Source: Cucumis sativus (taxonomy: Eukaryota; Streptophyta; Magnoliopsida; Cucurbitales; Cucurbitaceae). From it: 64,000 nt of DNA. Below, piece after piece: positions 32,260 through 46,679 of this stretch. The notes under the pieces were generated by a model. The model was not told where the DNA came from and made no database searches. It saw only the letters and a list, made by a program, of their open reading frames with translations. The translations under genes were made by a program, and so were the position numbers. Within the stretch, counting starts at the first letter, position 1, and each line of letters opens with the position of its first letter. The DNA lies in contig NC_026655.2 of the NCBI RefSeq assembly GCF_000004075.3, forward strand, positions 19,701,489 through 19,765,488, read 5' to 3'.

Positions 32260-33599
32260 ATTTTAAAGGCCATCTCTCGATGACGCCTGATAGGCGTTGG
32301 GAGTTCCATATAACTGCTGACGTGATAGTGGATGTGTCAGCAATTCTCAACAACTCTGAATATATTATTAGCCACGCCGAGAGTTCTTCCATTTCTCCCG
32401 ACACATGCTACAATAAAATATTTATTTTCCAATGCACAACACAAACGTTGTGATAAGTGATACGTTGGAAGAAAAATATTATCCCAACACCGATAGAAGC
32501 TCCGTCGGAAAAGGTTAACAATTTTGACGTGACATAAGAAGACATCGATATAAGGTAATGTAATAAGAAAATATTAAACTTCTCTTGATGTCGTTATGCA
32601 TGGTGTCGGAAAAAGTTTAATTTTTTTAATATATTAAACTTCTTATGACGCCATGCATAACGACGTTGGGAGAAGTTTAAATTTCTTTATTACATTAAAC
32701 TTCTTAATATATTAAACTTTTTTCCGACACCATGGATATCGACGTCGGAAGAAGTTTAATTTTTTTTATTACATTAAACTTCTTTCGATGCCATTATGCA
32801 TGACATCAAGAGAAGATTATAATTTTTTAATATATTTAACTTCTCTAGATACAATTATGCATGGCGTTGGGAAAACTTTAATTATACGTTTTAAAATATA
32901 TTTAACTTCTCCCGACGACATGTCTAATGACATTAGACTTGGTGCATAAATTTTTGATGCACCCCGAACAGCGTCGGGAGTTTCCCTCTAAAAACCAAAA
33001 GTTCATATTTGTAAACTTATTTTCAAACTAGTTGAAAACGAGAGAGAGGGAGACACCCTAGCAAAAAAATGAGAGAGAGGAAGAATTTTGAAATCCTGTC
33101 GTTGTCCACCTTCTTGTCTTCGCTGTCCAGCCTTCACCTTCATCAGCAATACAATCTTCACTTTCGTCCACAGACCCTCGCCGTCAGTAAGCCATTGTTA
33201 TTCTTTTCTTTCTTTTCTCTCTTTACTTTGATTTTGGGATTAATAGCTTCAAAGATTTCAAAATCCCCTCGTCGTCCACCATTTGGTCTTCAACTTCGTT
33301 CGTCGTTCAGTCTTCACCTTCGTCCGCCGCCCCTCGCCGCTGGTAAGCCATTGTTCTTCTATTTCTTTTTTCTTTATTTTGCTTTAGGGATTAATTGTTT
33401 TTTTTTCTTTATATACCCTTCCATTATTAAATTGAATGTATTATTTTTTAAAAAATAGAGGACCTCCTGACGTAAAATGTTGTTCGTTGAGAGCCTTTCT
33501 TAACAATTTTTTTTAATATGATTATGATGGTCATTTATGCGTCGGGAGAGGATCTCTCGATCCTTTTGCGCATCGAGAAATTCCCATTTTCTTGTAGTG
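32260..33599. mobile_element. CACTA (En/Spm-like) transposon end with subterminal repeats
   Basis: The right boundary reads TTTTCTTGTAGTG (33587-33599), the reverse complement of the CACTACAAGAAAA terminus of plant CACTA elements. From 32260 to 33010 there are many subterminal repeats in both orientations around a GCGTCGGGAG / CTCCCGACG core, for example GGCGTTGGGAGTT, GACGTCGGAAGAAGTTTAAT and TTAAACTTCTCCCGACG. More follow at 33535-33580. No transposase is seen and the left terminus was not found. A second degenerate end, TTTCTTGTAATG, lies at about 33708-33719, so two nested or duplicated ends may exist. Confidence 0.72.
33085..33400 (+). repeat. Duplicated CT-rich leader-like segment inside the CACTA end
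   Basis: Two units of roughly 150 bp: 33085-33245 and 33252-33400. Each reads approximately TTTGAAATCC, TCGTCGTCCACC, TTGTCTTC, CAGTCTTCACCTTCGTC, CCCCTCGCCG, then GGTAAGCCATTGTT, so each carries a splice-donor-like GGTAAG. The open frame 33069-33458 spans both but has Ser/Leu/Phe-rich low-complexity residues and is probably not a protein. Confidence 0.65.
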
Positions 33600-33719
33600 C
33601 TACACAACATGGCGTCAGGAGATGTTGACTAAAGGTCGATGTTGATTAATGAGTCAGTGCCCTATCTTCCCCAATGGTGTGAAGCTGCATCGGAAGATAT
33701 ATAATTTCTTGTAATGCGT

Positions 33720-34499
33720 CAACGTTGACATTCTATTGGTATTTTCATTAAAGGTGTTCAAATAACGCAACGACTTGAACAATCTGAACTACCCAACTCA
33801 AATTGTAAATTTTGTGTTGGGTTTATGTTACATTTTTAAAAATTTGACTCAACCCAACCAAATTCGATTTTTTAATATTATTAAAACATAAATTTTAACT
33901 TATAAATATTATAATTCATAAATATTGTTATGAAGTTTGTAATAGATACATTGAATTTTGATATTTAGCATTTGAGTTTTATGAAATTCTAGTTATTAAC
34001 CTATGCTATAGGCAAATTTAAGTATTTTAAGTTAATAACAAAAGAAATAAATAATCTGGCAATCCAACCCTTAAAATTCAGGTTGATTTGGGTTGAAAAT
34101 CTTATTTGGGTCAATTGGTTGCTAATTTGACTTACCCGAATAAAAAATGAATATTTTTAAAAATAGTAAAATGAATTAAAATATTTACCGACTATAGCAA
34201 AAATTTGAATTCTATGGATGAGAACCACTAATAGACTACTATCAACTATAACATATCCGTGCCTTGACTATAAGTTATAGAATTTAAAATTTTAACTGCA
34301 AATTGTAAATATTTTTTAAAATTTGTTATTTTTGAAAATTTACCTTAAAAAAATTTCCGGACCAAACCCACATACACCCGCGCTTTTCATAAACATTTTT
34401 TAAAACAAAGACATTGCCTTTTTTCGTGACAATCAGCATTTTATATATAGATTATTATTATTATTATCATTTTTTAAAAATATTACTATCAATATTTTT

Positions 34500-34500
<1 letters not shown>
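33720..34500. other. AT-rich intergenic DNA with repeat copy 3
   Basis: Contains CAACCCAAC/GGGTTG-type short inverted motifs (33765-34140) and the third copy of the short inverted-end repeat at about 34165-34332 (AATGAATTAAAATATTTACC at the left, TGTAAATATTTTTTAAAATT at the right). No genes. Confidence 0.5.
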
Positions 34501-34504
<4 letters not shown>

Positions 34505-34545
<41 letters not shown>

Positions 34546-34556
34546 TTGGAATTAAG
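34505..34556. repeat. (TA)n microsatellite
   Basis: About 50 bp of alternating TA, interrupted once by TG. It lies about 370 bp upstream of RPS14 coding sequence. Confidence 0.95.
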
Positions 34557-34789
34557 AAAAACAATAAAAAGACAAACTACCTACTCTCCATATATATAAA
34601 AAAAAGACATTAAAATATTTTTTGGGGTAAAATTTACTATTTTTTTTCTTTTTTTTCTTTTTTTTCTTTTTACAATTTTCCTCTCTTTGGGGTTCTTTTA
34701 GAAGTTTTTTTCAATGAAAAATATTAAACACGGATTAAGTTTCATGCATAGGATGATTGAGGGTATTTCAGTAAATCATTCATCAAAGA

Positions 34790-34797
34790 AAACCCTA
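34790..34797 (+). promoter_or_regulatory. Telo-box in RPS14 promoter or leader
   Basis: AAACCCTA about 130 bp before the RPS14 start codon, followed by pyrimidine-rich sequence (TTCCCTCTCTCCCTTTC). Telo-boxes and such pyrimidine tracts near the transcription start are characteristic of plant ribosomal-protein genes. Confidence 0.7.
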
Positions 34798-34928
34798 GTT
34801 CCCTCTCTCCCTTTCATATAAATTTTGCCTTACATTCTTCTACCCTTCTCCTTGCACGATTTCTGCAGCGGCAAATTCTCGTAGAGCTCCACAAAGGGGA
34901 AGCTACTTCGGCCATCTTTTTCGTAAAC

Positions 34929-36732
<1,804 letters not shown>

Positions 36733-38150
36733 GCTTACTCCGGGATTCCTACTATTATGGCTGTGTCGATGGTTTCTCTGTGGTTCTGATGCTCCTTAAG
36801 CTTTGCGGACTTAGTTTTTCAGAACTCCAACTTGGTTTTTGATTATTGTTTTGTCAGGGATGTTTTGTCTTCGATTTTGTTTTATGTTGAACTTAGACAA
36901 TGAAAGAGGAATTTTTGGCTTTAGATTAACAAATCAATACAATGCCCTTTGGTCTTATTATTATTGAAAGAAAATGGTGCGATGTCGTTCAATCCCATTA
37001 GTTATTTTTATATACATCTTAAGCTGATTTTATGCTATCAAGTTGAATTCAAAGTCCTTTCTGTAATTTTGTGTGCTAGGGTTTGTAGTAGTTTAGGCCT
37101 TAGGTTTTGTTTGGTGGAGAATTTTGAAAACAAACAATTCTCGAAGAGTATGAATATCGAAGTGTTTTCTGTATTCATTTTCAAATTATTCATATTTCAT
37201 ATTCGATATAAACTTTCTACTTACATGGCAAAATCTTAATTTAGTCTAGCAAATTTCACTTATTAAAATATGATTTATGAGAGATATGTCACACTTTCAT
37301 GATATCATAAAGAAAATTACTTCTAATTTCTAAACTTTGTGTTTCCATCCATTTTTTGACTTTATTTTGAAGTTTCTTTAGTATTGTGAATTATTCAACG
37401 TAGTTTAATTTGTTAAAATGAAAGTTTATAATATATGTAGGTATAATTTTCATTTGATGTTTGTTTGATTTTTTCTCTCAGGTAAATTTCATATTAATTA
37501 GAGATTGAGTCTTGAAATTTCATATTAATTAGAGATTGAGTGTTGAAATCAATGTTTTAGAATTTCAATTATTAACTTCCAACTTTTTCTCAAAGATCGA
37601 GTTTCACCTCTGTTTATAGAGGTTTTTGATGAGTCTTGAATGGTCAATCATTTATTTGTCCTAAATTTCTCTTACGATCTTGTATTAGATTGTATTTTAG
37701 ATACCTAACTCTATTCAATTTAGATTTAAGGTCTAGTTGTATCTCTTGTCAAATTTAGTAATTTTGACATAAGTTTAATTATCATGGAATTTACAATTTG
37801 AGTAGTATATTAGTGTGATTGGATGAAAATGAGACATGTGACTTTTTTCTTTATCAATATTGATCTCCAAAAATGAATTAAAAGACACTGACTTTTATTG
37901 ATTTTTAATAAAATCGACTTATGATTTGGTTGTGACCTAATGTAGTTGGATAAAAATTTTCACCACAACATTAAACGGTTGTATTTTAGAAAAATAAAAA
38001 CGACATTGGAAGAGCTAAATGATGGTAGAAAATCGAAATCAATATTTTCTTCTTTAAGAAAAGAAAATTGATACAAAGACATTTATTTATTTATTGTCAA
38101 GATAATAATAAGAGAAGTGAATGACCAATAGTAACGTCATTGTAAAAACC
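36733..38150. other. RPS14 3' region and intergenic DNA
   Basis: RPS14 3' UTR is expected in the first 250 bp or so. Beyond it I see AT-rich DNA with a small direct repeat (TTTCATATTAATTAGAGATTGAG near 37486 and 37518). No gene. Confidence 0.5.
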
Positions 38151-38410
38151 AAATAAAAAGAAATGGGGTTCCCAATTACGCCCGAGCTGAGTACAAACTG
38201 CCAGCTGTACAACTTCAATTCACCAAAATCAGGAAACACCACCGCCTTATTAGAAACCGGACACACCCATTCTCCATTCCGCCAAGCTCCGTTCACCGTC
38301 GCTCCCAACTTTTCCGGTGAAATCGCAGAAGAAGATAACAGTGACGACGAGACCTTCGCCGTCGTCTTGATATTCAAGAAACCTTCTCTGATTCTTCTTC
38401 TGCAAACAAT

Positions 38411-41400
38411 ATGAGTGGCGACGGGAAAAGCAACGTGGTATTCGGCGATCCACATAGTCAATACCATTACGGTACGTTTCAGGGTGTTGCGAACTATTAT
38501 ACTTCTCCTCCACAACCGCAGCCGCAGCCCCAGCCCCAATCTGTCGTCGGTTTCCCTCAGCCGGTTGCGCAACCCGTTGTTTCTGGTCATCAGCCATGCT
38601 ACCATGGACATCTGGGTTACCAAGCCGTTCCTGGTAAATAGCTACCCTCGTTGGTGTTTTTTTTTCATCATGTTCGTGGATTTGGATGATTTTGTTATGT
38701 ATGAATTCTGGCAAATGATGACGAATTTGGAATCTACAGATCAATATCGTGGTTCCTTCTAGGAGTTTGTGCAGAATTTTCGCTCAAATATTATTGTTTA
38801 ATTGATTATGAATTGTTTGCTTTGTTTAGGGATTGAGTTTTATGGTGTTTCGTGTGGTCTTTGATAATGATCGTGATTATTTTTCTTTGTTACTTCTCTG
38901 CACATATTGGTATCCGTTGGTTTGATAATTATTAAATGGGTCTATGATGCTCATTGTGGTTTATAATTGATTTTCTGTATCTGTTGTTTCGGCTGTTATT
39001 GATTCACCAGTATGAATGTGTGAGTAATATCCCAATGTTTTTTTTTAATATCACCCCTAATAATGTTTAGGGCCGTGAGAAATAAGGTTAAAAATTATGT
39101 TAAGGATTAATAGGGGATGCTTTCTAGCCTACCAGTTGGGACTGTTGACATTATTTACCTGAAGAAGTAACGTAGTGCAGGTGAAATCGAATGCTTCAGG
39201 AGCTAACTTATTGAAATAATGACGAACTAGCCAGCTATAGGATATTATTTTGATTCTGAGTTTGTATCTGGCATGGGGACGTAACTATTTCCTTAAAAAC
39301 AAGGAACATTCTCTTTTAGCATCAGCATGTGGATGTGCAAGAGAGGAGGAGATATATTGAGAATGATACCCTCTTTTTATGGTGATTGCGGAAATATATT
39401 TTCTGGTAGACTTAAATTTTAATAGGAGAACAATTGCTGAACTCTTTACTTCGAAATTACCTGTATCATCTGGGTTGCAAAACCTGGGTACTCTATTAAA
39501 TATCTAAAACCTCTTCGAACTTAATTGGTCTAGAGGTCTTTTTCATTCCACATCTCAATTCTTACGTATTATAGATAGCTCATAGCATGAAATTCTTCTG
39601 AAGAATTTGGAAAACAATGGTCTCTTGAGCATGCACAATCATTTTTTTCTGTGTAGAAGGCATCTAGGAAAGTGTTTTAGGAGATAGAAAAGAGTCAGAG
39701 ATTTCTGAAGAAAGTCTATTCTTGGATGTTGGCTTGAATCTAATTAATTGGCAGACAATGTCTTCAGCTGGAGGATAGTCTGGATGTTACTAAGCCGATT
39801 AATCGGGATGTATTGTTAAAGAGAACGGAGAAGTTTTTTTTAATTGAGGAAATAATTGTGGGAAAATTGTGTTTTTATTTCTTTCTTATGTAGTGACTTC
39901 CATAAGGTATTCTGGAACTATTCTCTTTACACGGTTGGTGCCAATGGTTGGTTCTGACTATTTAATTTTTTTTGCCTTTTGCTCATCACCCAATGAGATT
40001 GCAACAAAGATGTATCAAGTCCTTTTTTAAAGGACTGCTTAGAACTTGTTTATAATGAAAAAAAATCATCGCAATATTCCTTGGAAGACTGTAGTTGTGC
40101 AATGCTACCAGTGTACAAATTGGCACATCAAATTTTATCTTTGGTACAACTGGCTACTGAGATTAACAACTCTTTTCATCTTAAAAGTGAAAGGGGTATC
40201 ACTCACCAGATGTTTCTGTCAACATGTCTTGCTATTTAGAAGTAGCACCTAGCATCTTGCCCAGTGCAAATATTCACCAAATCAACGACGATAAGATTCT
40301 GTAATTCACTTATCCATCATCCTACTTAATGCTTTTATTTCTTATAGTTCAAGGTTATGCTATTCTTGAGGGAAGACCTTTTCAAGAAGCCCGTCTTCCT
40401 TGCTGTGGCATTGGCATGGGCTGGTTCTTGTAAGTTATATTTGTGAGACCCCATTTTTCTGCACTCATTCCCAGCATGCCGATGATTAAGAAAAATAATT
40501 GTTTTCCAGGTTTATGATTGGCTTCTTTCTTGGTGGCATTCCCTGGTATGTTGGAGCTTTTATTGTACTCTTTGTACGGGTCGATTACCGAGAAAAGCCT
40601 GGATATGTTGCATGTGCAATTGCTGTAAGTATCTACTATATGAATATATTACCTATCCTCAGAAATGAGTTCTCACCTATCTCAATAATAATAGTGATGA
40701 CATTACTCTAAGTGATACTCAAAATGAGGAAGATTTGGGATGTTTTAAGACATTCTCTGAAGTCTTAGGTTCAAGGAAAATTTATCGACTGTGTTTTATA
40801 GAGCTGAGCCAAGAATTATTGTAGGTGGGTAATGAGTACATAAGTGAGGAGTTGAGCACCCAACTCTTTGTTTCAAATTAGTAAGGGAAAACATCAATTT
40901 ATACCCTTAATCTTTTGAGTTTGTATTAATTTAAACCATAGACTCATATTTATATCAATTTAAACTCGGTAGCTTTGCGGTGGTATCAATTTACGCCCTC
41001 CATAATATTTCGTTTGGAAAAGTCGCGTGTTACTAAAACTTATAATTGTATCAATTAGAATGCCTACACTCTTATAAATGAATCCATAATTTTCTTTTAA
41101 AATCATTTATTGACAATTTTGTTAAACCATATAAGACAATTTTTAGAATTAAAGCATAGTGAATGGATGATTTTCGTAAGGAAGAGTCTAAATTGATTGA
41201 CTTTTGAAAATTTAGAAGTTTGATTATCTCAAATTATAAGTTTCACATAATACTGTTTTCAGAAGTTCAAGTCTCAATTTGATTGCCTGCTGTTTCAATT
41301 TCTTGGACTTGACTGTGTTGTATAGGATGTTATAATTTCCATCTACTCATTTTGAAACTGTGCTGTATTTTTGCTTTCTCAGTCAGTTCTTGCTGTCATA

Positions 41401-41442
41401 GCTATAACATTTGGTATCACCAACGGAGTTGAGCCCTGGTGA
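38411..41442 (+). CDS. 60S ribosomal protein L18a-like membrane protein
   Basis: A plant family named for weak similarity to L18a but not a ribosomal protein. The product is a small membrane protein of unknown role. Four exons join to 159 residues: 38411-38633, 40348-40429, 40510-40624, 41383-41442. The N-terminal 74 residues include a PQPQPQPQ run and are probably disordered and cytosolic. The conserved core follows: LEGRPFQEARLPCCGIGMGW, then a hydrophobic helix (FMIGFFLGGIPWYVGAFIVL) and VDYREKPGYVACAIA, then a second hydrophobic segment (VLAVIAITFG). This matches the family's usual two-helix C-terminus. The ATG chosen starts the only frame that joins exon 2. The last intron (40625-41382) carries repeat-like sequence near 40890-41170. 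Confidence 0.92.
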
Positions 41443-44400
41443 AGGAAACATATGAAGAACGGTCTGGTGTGATCGATACCGATGTCACCCTCCCCCTGTA
41501 TTGACAAACAACTGGTGTGATACTGTAATTAGCTTTTGAATTGTTATTCTTTCCGTCTATATTTATCAACTTATTGGTTTCCTTTACCATATAGATATCT
41601 GAATCTTCCTGACTTGCCAAAATTTGAAATGAAATGTTAATAGATTGAAAGACAAAATTATTAGCTTTATTGGAAAGGTTTTTCTTTTTTATTATAATTA
41701 TAAATTCTGGGATTAGTTTGCACAAGTCTCAGTTGTTTTCAAGAAACCTCATGTTTTGAACACTATTTCCTTTTAGGTAATTCATAAATTAACTCAAATT
41801 ATCATACATTTTCCCTGCAGTTATTGCTTTTACTCTCATTTATGGTGTTTGTTTCAGTTCATTATAATTAAAATTATTGAAATTATTTACAAAGCAAATC
41901 AATGTAAACATTTAAATAGGTTTCTCAATTTAACACTAATAATTCTTCAACTAAAACTTAAGTAACTTTTTTTTCTTGCTCATTAAAAAGTCATTTGGAA
42001 TGTTATCAAATATTACCGATCAACCTGTAGTTTAAAATAATGAAGATAAATAATTATGTTTTTGTTTAAGTGTTGGTTATTTTTTTTTAATCTAAAATAT
42101 TTATAAAAAAAATTAGAAAGATCTTTTTTAATATTTATCAATTTAATTAATTTGATAAATTATCCCAATCATTCAAATATTCAAAATCATCTCATCATTC
42201 GTAAGCTTAGACTTTGTATCGTGTTCTATCCTTAGACTTTGTATCGTATTCTATTTTGATCATTTTAACTACCATATAAAATAGGACTTTAATCTAAAAT
42301 TAAACCTTATTTAAATGTAAAAGTCAAATTCTGATTCACTTATTTTGATACGTTATTAAAGTATTGATTATGTGAATATTATTTTATGGAGTCTTACTGT
42401 AATAAAACCATAATTTAATTTCACAATACTATCCTATAGATTAAACAATAAAAATTTAGAAAGAGCACTACATGTGAAACTGTCTCATCAATTACTATAC
42501 TGTCGTCATCTTCTTGAGTTCTTTATTTATACCCACATTTTGATCTCCATAAATTTCAATTTTACTTTAATTTTATCCTCTATACTTCTAACTAAGTTTT
42601 TTTCGAAATTGTTAGAAAAATAATAATGATTTTCATGTAATGAAAATTTTAAAGTTCATAAAATTGAACCAACTCCAAATGTTATCACCCACGAATAAAT
42701 AATCAACAGAATTTACAATTTTCATTGTGAAATTATAAACATCAGTTTTATTCTTAGTACTTCTTTTTTCAGGAAATTTTAAGAGCAAGTCTTATCTCAC
42801 AAGTTTCAGTATAGTTAATTGTACTGCCTTTTCCTTTTTTCTTGACTAGTGTTTTAAATTTTCACCAACATCTTTTACACATTTAATGGAGTTTGTATCA
42901 TTTTTTGTTCGTTCTTTAACTGAAATGATGTAAAATTGTATATCATATTATAAAATTGATTCAAATTTCTTAAATTTTTTAAAAATATCTTAAATTGACT
43001 AATATTTTACTTAAATATATGGCTCAAATGATCACTTTACTCATTTTTATTATTAATAATATATTAAAAAATAGAAAAAGAAAAAAGGAAAATGAACCAT
43101 GCTTAAGATTTGCATTTGTTAGATATCATACGTAAATATGGTAATTGATAATTATATTACGGTAATATTATAATAAAAACTATTCCTTAATTATTTTTAT
43201 TTTTGTGATTTTGGTAAAAAATTCTTCCTCTCGATCTCTCTCTCACTTTCGAATCTCTATCTCCGTTCATTCTTTCACTTTACATTATTTTTCATATATT
43301 TCACGTAATTATAGTATATATTAATAACGGTGTATATTTTATGAATAAAATGTTCTTATATCAATTTATTTATGTATTTAATTTAAATATTCATATCTAA
43401 CGTAGTAAATAATAAATAATAAGCTATGTTTGAAACAACAGTGATTACAAATATATTATAGTATATATTGTTTATTTAAGGTTAGTAAGAATTTATAATT
43501 TGTACTCGAAGTACATTATGATATATTGAGTATATTGAAGAAAACATCATTTACGTATTATTGAATATATGTAACAAATCACATAAGATATATGTATTAT
43601 ACAATAGAATATATGTAAGGATTAAAAAAAATATTGATCGGATACATAATCTATGTTAAATGCAATAAGAACAAAATCACAGAACATGAAAAAAAATATG
43701 TGTATGTATTATTGAATATATGCAGTAATATACATGTGACTGCATATATGTGACAAATCACATAACATAAATTTATTATTAAGTGGTTTATCATAGTATA
43801 TATGAATACCAAGTCATTTAATAAAAATTATATGTCGAACATAACAGGAAGACGAAATGAAGAATAAAAAATTAAACAAAATAGGAGGAACATGTTTGGA
43901 ACATATGCTACGAAATGGAAGAAGAAAGAACAAATTTTTTAAAGAAAAAAAATGCCACGAAACGGAAGAAGAAAGAATACACAAAACGAAAAATGAAAGA
44001 AAAAAAATGACTAATAGCAAATCAAAAGGGAAGTAGAAAACAATTTTTTGAAATGCAAATCGGAGAAGAAAGTCAGCATCAGAATCGAATCGATGATTGT
44101 GAGGGAAACATAGTAGCTAAATAATCCCAACGTGTTACATAAGGTAGATAAAAGTAATTTTTTAGTATTATTTACCCACCTTGTGGTAATCACAAAAAAA
44201 TATCTCCTCTATATGTATAAAAATATTAAACTACATTTATACTCTTAAATTTTCAATAACAATATTTAAACTCTTGAATTTAAAAGTGTTAAAATTGGAC
44301 TTCCAAACTTATAATAACTATAAAAATTAAACTCAGATAAAAATTGAAGCCACAAACTTATATAATCAACAAAATTTATATAATATATAAGTTCGAAGAT

Positions 44401-45150
44401 CCATCTTAAAATTTAGATAAATTTAAAATTTAACTTTTATATTTTAAAGTTTAAAGTATAATTGTAACTACAGTCTACAATTAAAAAAAGTTAAAATAAA
44501 CTCAACTTAACAATATTAATATGTATTCCATCTTTATAAATTGAAGGTTGAATTGCCACATCAATATTATTGCATGGAAATGATGTCCAAATACTTTGAG
44601 AAAAGAATATAATGCCAATCCTTTTAAAAGCATAGTTAAAATAATTTTTTAGTATTATTTATGCAAAAAAAGATTTTAAAAATTATAAAAACTACCTTAA
44701 AATATAATAATAATTATAATTACATTCTTAAATTTTTAATAACAATATTTAGACTTTTAAACTTTTAGAAGCGTTAAAATTAAACTCTCAAACTAACTCT
44801 TATAAAAAAAATTAGAGTTATAAATGATAAAAATAAAGCTGCCAAACTTATATAATAAGCACAGTTTATGTAATATATATAAGATTGAATTTTAAAATTT
44901 AGATAAATGTGAAATCATAAATTTTATTTTTATTTGGAGGCGGTTGTTTACAGAAACTATTAGTATATGAAATATAAATTCCCCCATTTTTGAAATTGGG
45001 TGTAGAAACAGAATATCCAGAAAAACTTCCACAACCCTTTATTAGATTTTGAAAAATATTATATAATTATACATTTAATAAAAGGAAAAAGAAGTAAATA
45101 AATCTGCATGAGATTTGGCTTAAGAGTCAGAACTCAGAAGTAACAAGTTG
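41443..45150. other. Gene-free AT-rich interval
   Basis: 3.7 kb of AT-rich DNA. It includes tandem-like text such as AGACTTTGTATCGT (42208 and 42235), blocks of ATATATGT-like repeats at 43490-43810, and two related stretches at 44220-44460 and 44700-44900 (AAATTTTCAATAACAATATTT / AAATTTTTAATAACAATATTT, then TATAATAAGCACA-like text). No gene recognised. Confidence 0.55.
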
Positions 45151-45159
45151 CCCTAAATT

Positions 45160-45165
45160 CACGTG
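45160..45165. promoter_or_regulatory. G-box upstream of the methyltransferase gene
   Basis: CACGTG in TTCACGTGCC, about 400 bp before the coding start. Regulatory role is inferred only. Confidence 0.3.
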
Positions 45166-45428
45166 CCTCCGTGTTTCTTTAAACAAAGCAATTCAATTAT
45201 TTTTTAATTCCAATAATTATTTATTTATTTATTTATAATAAATTAACCAAAACACTAATAAATCATATTAAGTACTACTTAATTGCAAATGTCTTCTCTT
45301 GCTATTCCCACTGCAACCCACTTCCTCACCGTGCGATTCCGATCTCCTTCGCCAAATATACCATCCAATGGTGGATCTAAGATTCAATCTAAATTAAAAT
45401 CGTAGAACGCGCCGCAGTGGATCATAGA

Positions 45429-45449
45429 TCTCTCTCTCTCTCTCTCTCG
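45429..45449 (+). repeat. CT microsatellite in the probable 5' leader
   Basis: About 20 bp of (CT)n just upstream of the uORF and methyltransferase start. CT runs are common in plant 5' UTRs. Confidence 0.8.
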
Positions 45450-45483
45450 TGGCCTTGCGAGAATTTCAGTTGTCTGTGAAGCC

Positions 45484-45525
45484 ATGGCAGTGGGAAGCTC
45501 CACAGAGTGGAAGATCAGTGTGTGA
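45484..45525 (+). promoter_or_regulatory. Upstream ORF, 13 codons, strong start context
   Basis: GCCATGGCA opens a 13-codon frame ending TGA at 45523-45525, 32 bp before the main ATG at 45558. Its context (G at -3 relative to ATG, G at +4) is better than that of the main start (GTTATGGG). If included in the mRNA it should lower initiation at the main ORF. Confidence 0.5.
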
Positions 45526-45557
45526 AATATTCAGAGAGAAACGAAAGACTCTGTGTT

Positions 45558-46679
45558 ATGGGTTTCACAATGGGCTTGAATTTGCTTCTTCTTGTTGCCA
45601 TGGTGGCCACCAATATTCTTTCTCTCTACCATCTCTCTTCTACGCTTCAATCCACTAAATCCCCTGTTTCACAGCCGGTTCCAGATCATCTCATCCGGCA
45701 GCTTCAGACGATACGCGCCACCATCAACCACCTCACGCGCTTGCATCCAACGGCGGCGGCTTCCGCGTCGAAAACTAAACTCTCTATACCTTCAGATCTC
45801 GTTCTGTACTCTCAATTTTCCCCAATTGCTTCATCTTGTCATACTAATCCTGAGCTTCTTCATAAGTTTATGAATTACACTCCGTTTTCGAGTTGCCCTT
45901 CTGACTCTGATCTCGCTGAGGCTTTGATTCTTCGTGGGTGTCACCCACTTCCTCGTCGGCGGTGCTTTGCCAAAACCCCACAAAAACCCTCTTCTTCTTT
46001 GCCTCAAAATCCCTTTGCTTCTTCACTTCCGGAGTCCAATATTATTTGGGAGAAATATTCTTGTAAGGGTCTTGGCTGTTTGAATCGGTTGAATCCCAAT
46101 CTGGGGTTTGATCCTTCTCATGAAATCACCAAGTTTATGACCTTCAAGACCGAATTGGACCTCCCAATCCCCCAATTACTGCAGATTGCGAAGGCGGCTA
46201 ACTCTGTTCTTCGTCTTGGACTTGATATTGGTGGTGGAACCGCCACTTTTGCTGCAAGAATGAAGCTCTACAATGTTACTATGGTCACTACGACTATGAA
46301 CCTCGGCGCGCCGTACAACGAAGTTGCGGCGCTTAGGGGATTGGTGCCTTTGCACGTACCGCTGCAGCAGCGGTTGCCCATTTTTGATGGAGTGATGGAT
46401 CTAGTTCGGTGTGGCCATGCTGTGAACCGGTGGATTCCTGTGAAATCGATGGAGTTTTTGTTCTATGATTTGGATAGAGTGTTGAGAGTTGGAGGTTACC
46501 TTTGGTTTGATCATTTCTTCAGCAAAGGGGTGGATCTTGATAAACTTTACTCTCCTTTGATTACCAAATTGGGTTATCGGAAGGTCAAGTGGGCGACAGC
46601 GAGTAAGACCGACTCAGGCGGGTTGAAAAATGGGGAGGTTTACTTGACGGCATTGTTGCAGAAGCCAGTGCCATCATGA
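45558..46679 (+). CDS. Probable SAM-dependent methyltransferase, type II membrane protein
   Basis: Single-exon gene, 373 residues. I chose the ATG at 45558 because the frame's upstream extension begins with GTG and plant homologues start MGFTMGLN. Residues about 5-30 form one hydrophobic helix (LNLLLLVAMVATNILSLYHL), so it is predicted to be a signal-anchored Golgi or ER protein with its domain in the lumen. A Ser/Thr/Pro-rich stem follows, then CHPLPRRRCFAKTP, the SAM-binding motif I (VLRLGLDIGGGTATFAARM, around residues 218-236), MNLGAPYNEVAALRG, LPIFDGVMDLVRCGHAVNRW and the C-terminal VYLTALLQKP. This is the family of Arabidopsis 'probable methyltransferase At1g29790'. The substrate is unknown; relatives are discussed for cell-wall or pectin methylation. 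The coding sequence is clearly more GC-rich than its surroundings. Confidence 0.92.
   Translation: MGFTMGLNLLLLVAMVATNILSLYHLSSTLQSTKSPVSQPVPDHLIRQLQTIRATINHLTRLHPTAAASASKTKLSIPSDLVLYSQFSPIASSCHTNPELLHKFMNYTPFSSCPSDSDLAEALILRGCHPLPRRRCFAKTPQKPSSSLPQNPFASSLPESNIIWEKYSCKGLGCLNRLNPNLGFDPSHEITKFMTFKTELDLPIPQLLQIAKAANSVLRLGLDIGGGTATFAARMKLYNVTMVTTTMNLGAPYNEVAALRGLVPLHVPLQQRLPIFDGVMDLVRCGHAVNRWIPVKSMEFLFYDLDRVLRVGGYLWFDHFFSKGVDLDKLYSPLITKLGYRKVKWATASKTDSGGLKNGEVYLTALLQKPVPS

Noticed and set aside
33069..33458. 129-codon Ser/Leu/Phe-rich ORF
   Set aside because: It is built from a duplicated CT-rich leader within a CACTA end and is low complexity.
38087..38744. Minus-strand ORFs of 164-178 codons over the L18a-like first exon
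   Set aside because: They are antisense shadows of a GC-rich exon. The plus strand has correct splice junctions to three more conserved exons.
45507..45557. Upstream extension of the methyltransferase ORF
   Set aside because: It begins with GTG, not ATG. Plant homologues start at MGFTMGLN, so 45558 is preferred.
45449..45873. Alternative open frames over the methyltransferase start
   Set aside because: They are shadows of the conserved frame beginning at 45558, and the 45449 frame opens with GTG.
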